In this document: positions 1-7,615 of the stretch, piece after piece | Layout: each line of letters begins with the position of its first letter | Position numbering within the stretch: the first letter of the stretch is position 1 | Source of the DNA: JAEXOD01 sp963663265 | GTDB taxonomy: Bacteria > Bacteroidota > Ignavibacteria > Ignavibacteriales > Melioribacteraceae | Length of the DNA: 64,000 bases | Assembly: GCA_963663265.2 (NCBI GenBank) | Contig: CAXXXM010000002.1 | Coordinates: 1 to 64,000 of the forward strand | Reading direction: 5' to 3' | Notes under the pieces: generated by a model | What the model was told of the DNA's origin: nothing | The model's database searches: none | What the model saw: only the letters and a program-made list of their open reading frames with translations | Program-made: the position numbers and the translations under genes

Positions 1-741
1 GTTATCTCTGGCAACGACATCCTGACCATTGGCAACCGCCGGCCGCAGATTATCGGCGATGAGCTCAATGGATTTGATGGCACACGCATCCGTGACCGGA
101 GTGGCAATGGTGGAGACGTAGGCCTCCACGGAATGGGTTAATGCATCCATTCCAGTGGCTGCGGTCAACGCCGGCGGCATCCCCATCATAAGCAACGGAT
201 CATTGATCGCAATGGCCGGTGTCACCCGCCAGTCCACAATGGCCATTTTGACCTTTCGACTGGTATCGGTGATGATGCAGAATCGGGTCATTTCGCTGGC
301 TGTACCGGCGGTTGTGTTAATCGCGATAAACGGCGGCATGGCTTTGGTGGATTTATCAACCCCTTCAAAATCATGGATCTTACCGCCGTTGGTCGACACA
401 ATACCAATGCCTTTACCGCAGTCATGGGAGCTTCCGCCACCCAGCGTGATAATCATGTCACAACCGCTTTTTTTAAAAATCTCAACCCCTTCGGCAACAT
501 TTTTATCTGTTGGGTTGGGGACGGTTTCGTCATAAATCACTGCCTTTGCGCCCATTCCCTCTTCGATCAAATCACTGATCTGTTTAGTCAAACCGCAAGC
601 GGTAATTCCCTTGTCGGCAACAATGAAAGGCTTTGAAACGCCAAGGCTTTTCATCTGATTGCAAAGTTCTTTGTGTGCACCAATACCCATCAGGGTAACT
701 GTTGGAATAAAAAAACCATAAACTGCTTCTCTTCCTGCCAT
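1..741 (-). CDS. iron-containing alcohol dehydrogenase, C-terminus cut by window edge
   Basis: Family III (iron-dependent) alcohol dehydrogenase, which interconverts alcohols and aldehydes with NAD(H). I read 247 codons on the minus strand from ATG 741, after a good ribosome site (AGGGAGA about 9 bases upstream); the C-terminal third lies outside the window. Visible family motifs are the nucleotide-binding GGGSSHDCGKGIG near residue 98, NTTAGTASEMTRF near 147, and GMDALTHSVEAYVS near 195, whose Asp and His are two of the metal ligands. The closest look-alikes are 1,3-propanediol/butanol dehydrogenases of the DhaT type; the substrate cannot be told. It lies downstream of a GntR regulator on the same strand, which may control it. 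Base composition is richer in G+C than the DNA beyond base 2000. Confidence 0.9.
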   Translation of the reverse strand, partial: MAGREAVYGFFIPTVTLMGIGAHKELCNQMKSLGVSKPFIVADKGITACGLTKQISDLIEEGMGAKAVIYDETVPNPTDKNVAEGVEIFKKSGCDMIITLGGGSSHDCGKGIGIVSTNGGKIHDFEGVDKSTKAMPPFIAINTTAGTASEMTRFCIITDTSRKVKMAIVDWRVTPAIAINDPLLMMGMPPALTAATGMDALTHSVEAYVSTIATPVTDACAIKSIELIADNLRPAVANGQDVVARDN

Positions 742-1091
742 GTTATCGTCTCCCTTTGAATTTAACATCATGGCTGTAGGCCACCCATGATGAATCACAG
801 AAAATTCCCGCGGCCCCTGCGAAAGAAGGGCTGGGGGAGGCACGCTATTAAAAATCAATTTTAAACGTCAAAATTGAGCGTGTTTTGTGTTTATCACGCC
901 ATATTTTTTTGATTGAGTTCGAATTCGCAGTTGTTAGAGATAGAGTTTGAGAATAGATTTAAGAGTACTGTTTATTCTTTTTTTTTTTCAACAATTTTTC
1001 AAAAATTTGCCAAGGGAAAATTTCATGCAAAAAGAACGATTGTCCTTTGTCCTTCTTTACAAAAACTTAACCGGGCGTCACAGCAACTTTT
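742..1091. other. gene-free spacer between GntR regulator and alcohol dehydrogenase, with an inverted repeat
   Basis: No gene is supported here. The spacer should hold the promoter of the dehydrogenase. An 8-bp perfect inverted repeat, TCAATTTT (855-862) and AAAATTGA (870-877) with a 7-base spacer, is followed on the minus strand by a run of T. It could be a weak terminator for the regulator or an operator; I cannot decide between the two. Confidence 0.45.
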
Positions 1092-1790
1092 TTATATTTT
1101 AGCATGTTTTTCATGTTTCATCCGCTCAATGCTTAAAACGGCGTGTTCCTTGACATTGGCAATGTGGCGGGTCAGCACATCTTTTGCCCCTTCCAGGTTG
1201 CCTGCGGCAATATCATCATACAGCCGGACATGCTCGGCATCCACCCGCTCCATGGGAGTGACAAAAAGAACGTTGCCCCGGTATTTCAAATAAAGAAGAT
1301 CAAACAGGTCTTTGAGACTGGCCACCTTTAACCGATTTCCGGACAGTTGTGCCAGCGTCATGTGAAATTCCATATCCTTGAGCAACCGGTCTTTCAAAAA
1401 AATATCCCGGACCGCTTCCAAATGATTGTCCAGGGCTTTTTTCAATTTTTTCAGTTTTGTTTTGGTCATCCCTGAAATGGTATCCGGCAAAAGAGAGACC
1501 TCAATGAGCTGCCTGAAATCATAAATCTCGATGACCTCTGAAAGGCTGATATTTTCCGTATAATATCCCCGGTTGGGTTCATGGCGGACCAGGCCCTGAA
1601 TCTCAAGGCGCTTGAGGGCCTGGATCACCGGAGTGGTACTCATATTTAAGCGTTTGGCCAGGTCACAGTAGGAGATCTTCTGGCCCGGGATGATTTCGTT
1701 CAAAAAAAACATACGCCGGATGCCGTTGTAGGCTTCTAACGTGAAATCATCTTTGGATTTTTTACTTTTTGTTCCCATAATCCCCTTCAT
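1092..1790 (-). CDS. GntR-family transcriptional regulator with FCD domain
   Basis: DNA-binding one-component regulator of the FadR/FCD branch of the GntR family, 232 aa. Residues 15-80 form the winged helix-turn-helix (DLAKRLNMSTTPVIQALKRLEIQGLV is the recognition region). Residues 90-225 are the helical FCD domain, with conserved D/H positions (DMEFHMTLAQLSGN, then DAEHVRLYDDIAAGNLEGA and LTRHI) that in this family bind a metal and a carboxylate effector. A second Met at 1778 is an alternative start; neither has a convincing ribosome site. It is transcribed away from a truncated gene at 1972 and toward the alcohol dehydrogenase, so it probably controls one or both. The effector is unknown. 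Confidence 0.88.
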   Translation of the reverse strand: MKGIMGTKSKKSKDDFTLEAYNGIRRMFFLNEIIPGQKISYCDLAKRLNMSTTPVIQALKRLEIQGLVRHEPNRGYYTENISLSEVIEIYDFRQLIEVSLLPDTISGMTKTKLKKLKKALDNHLEAVRDIFLKDRLLKDMEFHMTLAQLSGNRLKVASLKDLFDLLYLKYRGNVLFVTPMERVDAEHVRLYDDIAAGNLEGAKDVLTRHIANVKEHAVLSIERMKHEKHAKI

Positions 1791-1867
1791 TATACCAACA
1801 CCCGGGTAAAAGCAACGAAAATCAGGTGGTTATCATCTATATTTTCAACGATAAATTCATATATATT

Positions 1868-1910
1868 TATTTGTAAATACCTTGACAAATATAGCACTTA
1901 CAAGTAAATT
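1868..1910 (+). promoter_or_regulatory. candidate sigma-70 promoter overlapped by an inverted repeat (possible GntR operator)
   Basis: TTGACA at 1882-1887 is followed after 17 bases by TAAATT at 1905-1910, a plausible -35/-10 pair reading toward the gene start at 1972. The -35 box is overlapped by an inverted repeat, TATTTGT (1868-1874) and ACAAATA (1885-1891). A repressor site over a divergent promoter next to a GntR gene is the usual arrangement. Seen by eye only. Confidence 0.4.
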
Positions 1911-1971
1911 TTCAATTAATTTGATCACATATCTAATCAAATATATGATATGAAAAACAAGGAGAAAAAAA

Positions 1972-2067
1972 ATGGCATTAGCATTCATGGAAGGCAATGA
2001 CCCAAAAGCTTTCAACCGGTGTAGATGCAAGAAATGTAAGAAATATTGTTTTGCTACGTCCGGTTAA
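1972..2067 (+). pseudogene. start of a truncated gene interrupted at the sequence junction
   Basis: A strong ribosome site (AAGGAG at 1959-1964) precedes ATG 1972. The frame opens as MALAFMEGND and stays open only to a TAA at 2065-2067. After about codon 10 the DNA belongs to an hsdR gene read in another frame, so only the first 9-11 codons are genuine. The gene is divergent from the GntR regulator and was probably its target. The product cannot be recognised from so few residues. Confidence 0.6.
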
Positions 2068-2950
2068 TTCAATGATTGAATTTAAACAGATTGTTGGACG
2101 CGGGACACGATTATTTGAAGGTAAGGAATATTTTACAATATATGATTATGTAAAAGCATATCATCATTTTGCAGATCCGGAATGGGATGGTGAACCAATA
2201 GCAGAAAATTGTGAAGTATGCGGGCAACTACCTTGTATTTGCGAAAGAGAAAGACCTGAACCGCGAATATGTCCGGTTTGCGGGAAGGATCCTTGTGAAT
2301 GTTTGAAGGAACCTCCGGGAATATGTTCGGTTTGCGGTCAAAGCCCATGTATCTGCAATAGAAAAGTAAAGATAAGATTAGCAGACGGAAAAGAAAGACA
2401 AATACAACACATGATTGATACAACGTTTTGGAGTCCTGACGGTGGGGTTATTTCAGCTAAAGAATTTATGGAAAAACTATTTGGCAAATTACCGGCATTA
2501 TTCATCAATGAAGAAGAGTTAAGAAATATTTGGGGAAATCCAATTACAAGGTTAGAACTTTTACATAAATTAGATGAAGCAGGGTTTAACAAAAAAGATT
2601 TACTAACTTTGCAAAAATTAGTGAATTTAGAAAAGAGCGATTTGTTTGACGTTTTAGAATATGTTTACAATAGCAGAGCCAATACGTTAACACGCATTGA
2701 AAGAGCCGAAAAAGCAAAACCTAAAATATTTGCTATGCTTAATGAAAATCAAAGGGTTTTTATTGATTTTGTTTTGAGCAAGTACGTTGAATCGGGTGTT
2801 GATGAATTAATGGAAGAAAAACTTCCTTTGTTATTAGAGAGTAAATACCAAACTTATTCGGATGCAATGAATTATTTAGGTGAAGTAAAAGCTATTAACG
2901 AATTGTTTAGCGGATTTCAAAAGCATTTGTATTCGAGCGATGTAGCGTAA
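1997..2950 (+). pseudogene. hsdR: C-terminal fragment of type I restriction subunit HsdR
   Basis: The frame carries the end of an HsdR motor/translocase subunit of a type I restriction-modification system. Residues 1-20 match the helicase stretch that in intact proteins reads SQKLSTGVDAR, and QIVGRGTRLF (31-40) is helicase motif VI. The rest is the helical C-terminal region that docks on the methylase. Three tandem CxxCGxxPCxC units (Cys 72-82, 92-102, 110-120) look like zinc sites. An intact HsdR is roughly 800-1100 aa; the nuclease domain and first RecA domain are missing, and an in-frame stop lies at 1979-1981. ATG 1997 is probably not a real start but a product of the junction. No hsdM or hsdS is present. 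Confidence 0.85.
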
Positions 2951-2984
2951 TTCGGCAAGTGATATAAAATATTTTAATAAATAG

Positions 2985-3016
2985 AAAAGCCAATTCTAAC
3001 GAATTGGCTTTTTACA
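2985..3016. terminator. bidirectional rho-independent terminator
   Basis: Perfect 12-bp stem AAAAGCCAATTC (2985-2996) and GAATTGGCTTTT (3001-3012) with loop TAAC, flanked by A and T runs on both sides. It lies between the convergent hsdR fragment and nuoF and can end both transcripts. Confidence 0.85.
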
Positions 3017-3036
3017 ATAATTATATATAACAATCT

Positions 3037-4359
3037 TTACAATTTCAAATCACTTAACGGAACTGCCGTATTACGCATACTGTGAACTTTATTTGCAACT
3101 GGGACTTCAACACTTGGTTTAACTGCTTTTTCAAATTCTTCTCTAAATCTTTGAATTGTAAATTTAACAGGCCAAGCAGCAGCATCGCCTAAAGCACAAA
3201 CGGTGTTACCTTCAATGTTATTTGCAACGCTGATTAATAAATCCAAATCGGCAGTTGTTCCATTTCCGGCAGCAATACGTTTTAATGTTTTTAACATCCA
3301 ACCAGTACCTTCACGACATGGTGTGCATTGTCCGCAGCTTTCATGGTAATAAAATGAAGCAATACGAGTTAAAATTTTAACTAAATCTGTATCTTCATCC
3401 ATAACCATAACACCACCGGTACCAATTGCAGAACCAACAGCTTTTAATGATTCCGCATCCATTCTAACACCTTCAAGCTGATCCCCTCTTAAAGGAGGCA
3501 TTGAAGAACCACCAGGGATAACACATTTAATTTTTTTATTATTTGGAACGCCACCGGCTACATCGTAAATTAATTCTGTTAATAAAATTCCGGTTGGTAA
3601 TTCATAAACTCCAGGTTTATTTACATGTCCGCTAATTCCAAACAATAATGTACCCGGATGTTTTGGAGCACCAATAGCAGAAAACCATTCCCATCCTTTT
3701 TCAATAATTTTAGGAATATTGGTTATTGTTTCAACGTTGTTAATTGTGGTAGGCATTCCCCATAAACCTTTTTGGGCTGGGAAAGGAGGTTTAACTCTTG
3801 GATATCCCCTTTTTCCTTCAATTGAATTCATCAGAGATGATTCCTCACCACAAATATAAGCACCGGCACCTTTATGAATATAAATTTCGCAAGAGAAATT
3901 TGTACCGAATTTTTCTTTCATTGCTTCGCCAACATAACCGGCTTCATAAGCATCATCCAATGCTTTTTGCATTAATTTAATCCATTTATGATATTCACCA
4001 CGGATATATAAATAACCGGCTTTAGCACCAATTGCATAGCAAGCAATTAAAATTCCTTCTATTAATTGATGAGGATTAAATTCAAATATTTGTCTATCCT
4101 TAAAAGAACCCGGCTCACTTTCATCGCCATTTATAGCCAAATATTTAATTTTGTCATTCCCTTTTGGCATAAATGACCATTTAAGACCGGTAGAAAAAGA
4201 TGCACCACCTCTACCACGAAGACCGGATTTTTTAACAATATCAATAATATCATCAGATGATTTTGCAAAAGCATTTTTAACGGCATTGTAACCGCCATTA
4301 GCTAAATAAACATCTAATTTGTGAAAATCTTTTATATCGGGTAAAATTATTTTTTCCAT
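3037..4359 (-). CDS. nuoF: NADH-quinone oxidoreductase subunit F
   Basis: Peripheral-arm subunit of respiratory complex I that binds NADH and FMN and carries a 4Fe-4S cluster. Counting from ATG 4359 (440 aa), the glycine-rich segment GRGGASFSTGLKW is at 49-61, GAGAYICGEE at 164-173, and the cluster ligands are Cys 342, 345 and 348 (SCGQCTPCREG) plus Cys 388. I prefer ATG 4359 because it overlaps the nuoE stop as TAATG, which fits coupled translation; an ATG nine bases upstream (4368) is the alternative. It is the last gene of a nuoABCDEF run and is followed by a strong terminator, so nuoG and the membrane-arm genes H-N are not in this cluster. Confidence 0.96.
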   Translation of the reverse strand: MEKIILPDIKDFHKLDVYLANGGYNAVKNAFAKSSDDIIDIVKKSGLRGRGGASFSTGLKWSFMPKGNDKIKYLAINGDESEPGSFKDRQIFEFNPHQLIEGILIACYAIGAKAGYLYIRGEYHKWIKLMQKALDDAYEAGYVGEAMKEKFGTNFSCEIYIHKGAGAYICGEESSLMNSIEGKRGYPRVKPPFPAQKGLWGMPTTINNVETITNIPKIIEKGWEWFSAIGAPKHPGTLLFGISGHVNKPGVYELPTGILLTELIYDVAGGVPNNKKIKCVIPGGSSMPPLRGDQLEGVRMDAESLKAVGSAIGTGGVMVMDEDTDLVKILTRIASFYYHESCGQCTPCREGTGWMLKTLKRIAAGNGTTADLDLLISVANNIEGNTVCALGDAAAWPVKFTIQRFREEFEKAVKPSVEVPVANKVHSMRNTAVPLSDLKL

Positions 4360-4832
4360 TATTTGCATGCATCCAAAATTTCTAAAACTTTTTCTTTTGT
4401 TAAATTTTCATAAAAGTCTTCATTAATGGCAATCATTGGGGCATTACCGCAAGCACCCATGCATTCAACCTCTTCAAGTGAAAATTTACCGTCAGGGGTA
4501 ACTTCCATATTATTGATTCCAAGCTTTTCTTTAACAGCTTCCCAAATTTCAGTAGAGCCACGAAGCATACACGAAACATTGGTACAAACTTGAACATGAT
4601 ATTTCCCCATAGGTTTTGTAAAATACATTGTATAAAAAGTAACAACGCTTAATACTTCAACTTTATCAATTCCCAGCACAGCTGCAATTTCTTCCATTAC
4701 TTCTGTGGAAATATGTCCATTTTGCTCTTGAGCAATATAAACAGTATCCATAACCGCAGCAAGTGCAGTAGGATACTTTGTTCTTGCCTTTTCAATTCTT
4801 TTTAAATTTTCTTCAGTAAATTTGAAGGACAT
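4359..4832 (-). CDS. nuoE: NADH-quinone oxidoreductase subunit E
   Basis: The 24-kDa thioredoxin-fold subunit of complex I, 157 aa, carrying a 2Fe-2S cluster next to the NADH site of NuoF. The four ligands are visible as Cys 83 and 88 (CTNVSC) and Cys 124 and 128 (CMGAC). The N-terminal helical part spans about 1-75. The length is normal for the family. It sits between nuoD (26-base gap) and nuoF (overlapping stop/start), in the order expected for a nuo operon. Confidence 0.96.
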   Translation of the reverse strand: MSFKFTEENLKRIEKARTKYPTALAAVMDTVYIAQEQNGHISTEVMEEIAAVLGIDKVEVLSVVTFYTMYFTKPMGKYHVQVCTNVSCMLRGSTEIWEAVKEKLGINNMEVTPDGKFSLEEVECMGACGNAPMIAINEDFYENLTKEKVLEILDACK

Positions 4833-4858
4833 TACAAAAAACCTCGTAATATTAATTT

Positions 4859-6112
4859 TTATTTATCAGCTTCACCCATAACAGGGTCAAGGCTGCCAAT
4901 TATTGCAACTACATCAGATATCATGTGCCCCTTAACTAAAAGAGGAATAACTTGCAAATTGCAAAATGATGGTGAATGTATTTTTAATTTCCATGGTTCC
5001 CCTGTTCCGTTACTTACTATATAAAAACCCAATTCACCTTTTGGGTTTTCAGCAGAAAAATAACTATCCCCAACAGGTGGATTCATTCCCTTATTAACTA
5101 ACATAAAGTCATGAATAAGTTCTTCCATTCTACTATAAATTTCGCCTTTGCGTGGTAATACTTTTTTAGGATCATTAGCCATAACATCACCGGCAGGCAT
5201 TTTTTCTATAATCTGTTTAACAATCTTTGCACTCTCATATACTTCATCTGCACGTATATAATAACGAGACAAACAATCCCCTTCAGTATAAGTGGGAATT
5301 TTAAAATCAATTTCATTATAAAATAAATATGGTTTTGCTCTGCGAATATCATATTCAACACCCGAAGCACGTAAACTTGGTCCTGTAACTCCATAAGCTA
5401 TGGCATTTTCTTTGGATAAAATACCGATACCTTCAAGACGCTCAATAAATATTCTATTTGAATTTAGCAACTTAGCCATTTCATCCATTGCAGGATAAAA
5501 TTCTTTCAAAAATTCTTTAATCATACTAATTGCAGTATCATCAACATCAGAAGCAACTCCACCTATACGAGTATAACTTGTTGTAAATCTTGCTCCGGCA
5601 ATTCTATCAAATATAGACTGTATTTTTTCGCGTTCTCTAAAAGTCCACATTACCATAGTAACCGCACCAATATCCATTGCAAAAGTACCAATAGCAATTA
5701 AGTGTCCTGCTATACGTGAAAGTTCGGCAACAAGCATTCGTATATATTGTGCTCTTTTAGGTGCTTCAATACCGGCAAGTTTTTCAACAGCCAAAACATA
5801 TGCAACATTATTGCACATAGTAGAAGTATAATCTAATCTATCTGTATGCGGAATAAATTCAATAAATGACATATTTTCAGCCATTTTTTCGTATCCGCGG
5901 TGTAAATAACCTAATTCAGGAACTCCACCAATAACTTTTTCACCATCAAGTTTTAATAAAACACGCAAAACACCATGTGTAGCGGGGTGCTGGGGTCCCA
6001 TATTAAGTACCATTTCATTTTCCAAAACATCATCTAATTGATAATCTTTTGTTTCATTCATCAATGCTTGGTACAATCTTTCGTCGTTCAAGTTTGTAGT
6101 ATATTTTTCCAT
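4859..6112 (-). CDS. nuoD: NADH-quinone oxidoreductase subunit D
   Basis: The 49-kDa subunit of complex I, related to the large subunit of NiFe hydrogenases, which helps form the quinone pocket. The conserved GPQHPATHG is at residues 39-47. I place the start at ATG 6112 (417 aa), which follows AGGAG at the right distance and comes one base after the nuoC stop. A longer frame from 6157 would overlap nuoC by 44 bases and add a basic stretch with no family match. Confidence 0.95.
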   Translation of the reverse strand: MEKYTTNLNDERLYQALMNETKDYQLDDVLENEMVLNMGPQHPATHGVLRVLLKLDGEKVIGGVPELGYLHRGYEKMAENMSFIEFIPHTDRLDYTSTMCNNVAYVLAVEKLAGIEAPKRAQYIRMLVAELSRIAGHLIAIGTFAMDIGAVTMVMWTFREREKIQSIFDRIAGARFTTSYTRIGGVASDVDDTAISMIKEFLKEFYPAMDEMAKLLNSNRIFIERLEGIGILSKENAIAYGVTGPSLRASGVEYDIRRAKPYLFYNEIDFKIPTYTEGDCLSRYYIRADEVYESAKIVKQIIEKMPAGDVMANDPKKVLPRKGEIYSRMEELIHDFMLVNKGMNPPVGDSYFSAENPKGELGFYIVSNGTGEPWKLKIHSPSFCNLQVIPLLVKGHMISDVVAIIGSLDPVMGEADK

Positions 6113-6113
6113 A

Positions 6114-6614
6114 TTAAGCTCCTTTTTCCGGTAATGGCAGCGAACCCGGAATTCCAAGAACAGGAAAATCTTTCCTTAATGGATGATATTCAAATTCTTC
6201 CGGCATATACATCCTTCTTAAATCAGGATGGTTTAAAAATTTAATACCATACATATCATAAGTTTCTCTTTCATACCAGTTGGCACTTTTCCAAACTGAA
6301 GCAACTGATTCGGTTTGAGGATACTCGCCATCAAGATTAAGCTTTAATCGCAAATGAGTATTAAGTTTATACGAATATAAGTTATACACTACTGTAAATC
6401 TATCTTTTCGTTTAGCCCAATCTATTGCGGTTACATCGCGGCAAGTAAGAAATTGAAGTTCGTTGTTATCATGTAGATATTTACAAACTTCTAAAAAATT
6501 CTCTTTTTTTAATATTAATGAAATATCGTTACGGAATTCCTCAATTGATACAATAGAATCCTTAAACTTTTCATTAGATAACAAATTATTTTGTAATATT
6601 TCTTTTAATTCCAT
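6114..6614 (-). CDS. nuoC: NADH-quinone oxidoreductase subunit C
   Basis: The 30-kDa subunit of complex I, 166 aa, a structural part of the hydrophilic arm. The family signature is intact near residues 115-155: ERETYDMYG followed by HPDLRRMYMPE and HPLRKDFP. It is a separate gene here, not fused to nuoD. Gaps to nuoB (5 bases) and nuoD (1 base) show a tightly packed operon. Confidence 0.95.
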   Translation of the reverse strand: MELKEILQNNLLSNEKFKDSIVSIEEFRNDISLILKKENFLEVCKYLHDNNELQFLTCRDVTAIDWAKRKDRFTVVYNLYSYKLNTHLRLKLNLDGEYPQTESVASVWKSANWYERETYDMYGIKFLNHPDLRRMYMPEEFEYHPLRKDFPVLGIPGSLPLPEKGA

Positions 6615-6619
6615 AAGAT

Positions 6620-7123
6620 CTATTTAATTACCATTTTTTTATCTTGGAAATCACGAGCTTTTGTTTTTTCAATTTTTTCTTGAATCGTCATAAGAGCATT
6701 CAATAAATTTTCGGGGCGAGGAGGACAACCGGCAGTATAAACATCAACCGGTAAAAATTGGTCTATACCCTGTACAACGGAGTATGACCTGTACATACCT
6801 CCGCTGGAAGTACAAGCACCCATAGCTATAACCCATTTAGGTTCTGCCATTTGATCGTAAATTCTTCTTACCACTTGAGCCATTTTATAAGTTACTGTAC
6901 CGGCAACAATCATAAGATCACATTGACGAGGAGTAAAACGCATTACTTCGGAACCAAAGCGGGCTATATCGTATTTTGGATCAGCTGCTGCAATCATTTC
7001 TATTGCACAACAAGAAATACCCATAGGCATAGGCCATACCGAACTACTGCGTGCCCAGGCTACTATTGCGTCTACTGTTGTTGTTAAATATCCATCTGTC
7101 ATTAATTTGGCTTCTAATCCCAC
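6620..7123 (-). CDS. nuoB: NADH-quinone oxidoreductase subunit B
   Basis: Subunit that holds the terminal 4Fe-4S cluster N2, which passes electrons to quinone; 167 aa. The ligands are the adjacent Cys 38 and 39 (GISCCAIEM), Cys 104 (MGACTSSGGM) and Cys 133 (AGCPPRPE). The start is GTG at 7123, overlapping the end of nuoA by 10 bases, with a strong AGGAGG about 8 bases upstream lying inside nuoA. The product is normal in length. Confidence 0.96.
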   Translation of the reverse strand: MGLEAKLMTDGYLTTTVDAIVAWARSSSVWPMPMGISCCAIEMIAAADPKYDIARFGSEVMRFTPRQCDLMIVAGTVTYKMAQVVRRIYDQMAEPKWVIAMGACTSSGGMYRSYSVVQGIDQFLPVDVYTAGCPPRPENLLNALMTIQEKIEKTKARDFQDKKMVIK

Positions 7124-7482
7124 TTTAAGCCTCCTTTCTTATATAAGTATAAAAATCCTAATTCCAATACTACTAAAAATATAAACATTGGCGTAAAAGC
7201 AAACATTCCATATTGTGAATATAACTCTCTAAACTGAACGCCCCAAGGATATACAAATATTACTTCAATATCAAAAATTATAAAAAGCATAGCAACTAAA
7301 TAATATTTTATTGATATTCTTTCTTTTGTTGAACCAATAGGGTCTTTACCGCTTTCATACGGCATTTCTTTTATTTTATTTGGTCTATGTGGACCAAAAA
7401 TTTTTGATGAGTATATAAGTGCCCCTGCTAAAACTACGGCAACTAATATTACTAAAAAAATCGGGATATACTCAATTAACAT
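7114..7482 (-). CDS. nuoA: NADH-quinone oxidoreductase subunit A
   Basis: Small membrane subunit of complex I, 122 aa, with three predicted transmembrane helices (about 5-27, 62-82 and 92-113). The conserved loop with KEMPYESGKDPIGS at about 38-51 is the part that reaches toward the quinone site. It is the first gene of the nuoA-F operon. AGGAC precedes the ATG. Confidence 0.95.
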   Translation of the reverse strand: MLIEYIPIFLVILVAVVLAGALIYSSKIFGPHRPNKIKEMPYESGKDPIGSTKERISIKYYLVAMLFIIFDIEVIFVYPWGVQFRELYSQYGMFAFTPMFIFLVVLELGFLYLYKKGGLKWD

Positions 7483-7507
7483 ATTTTGTCCTTTTTTTTA
7501 TCTTTCA

Positions 7508-7536
7508 AAATTATCTAAAATAGAACTTAAAGTCAA
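7508..7536 (-). promoter_or_regulatory. candidate promoter of the nuo operon
   Basis: Reading the minus strand, TTGACT (7536-7531) is followed after 15-17 bases by GATAAT or TAATTT (7515-7508). The position, 26-54 bases before nuoA, suits a promoter. The match is by eye to a generic sigma-70 consensus, and promoters in this phylum often differ from it. Confidence 0.3.
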
Positions 7537-7615
7537 TTTTACATTATATTCAAAACACAATTAATGTAACAACTTAAACCCATTAATAATTCAAAAAAAA
7601 AGAATCTTTTAATGG

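Noticed and set aside
155..636. Plus-strand frames in the first 700 bases
   Set aside because: The minus strand carries a clear iron alcohol dehydrogenase across the same bases.
913..1293. Plus-strand frame of 126 codons
   Set aside because: It is antisense to the GntR gene at its end and starts in AT-rich spacer; no domain or ribosome site.
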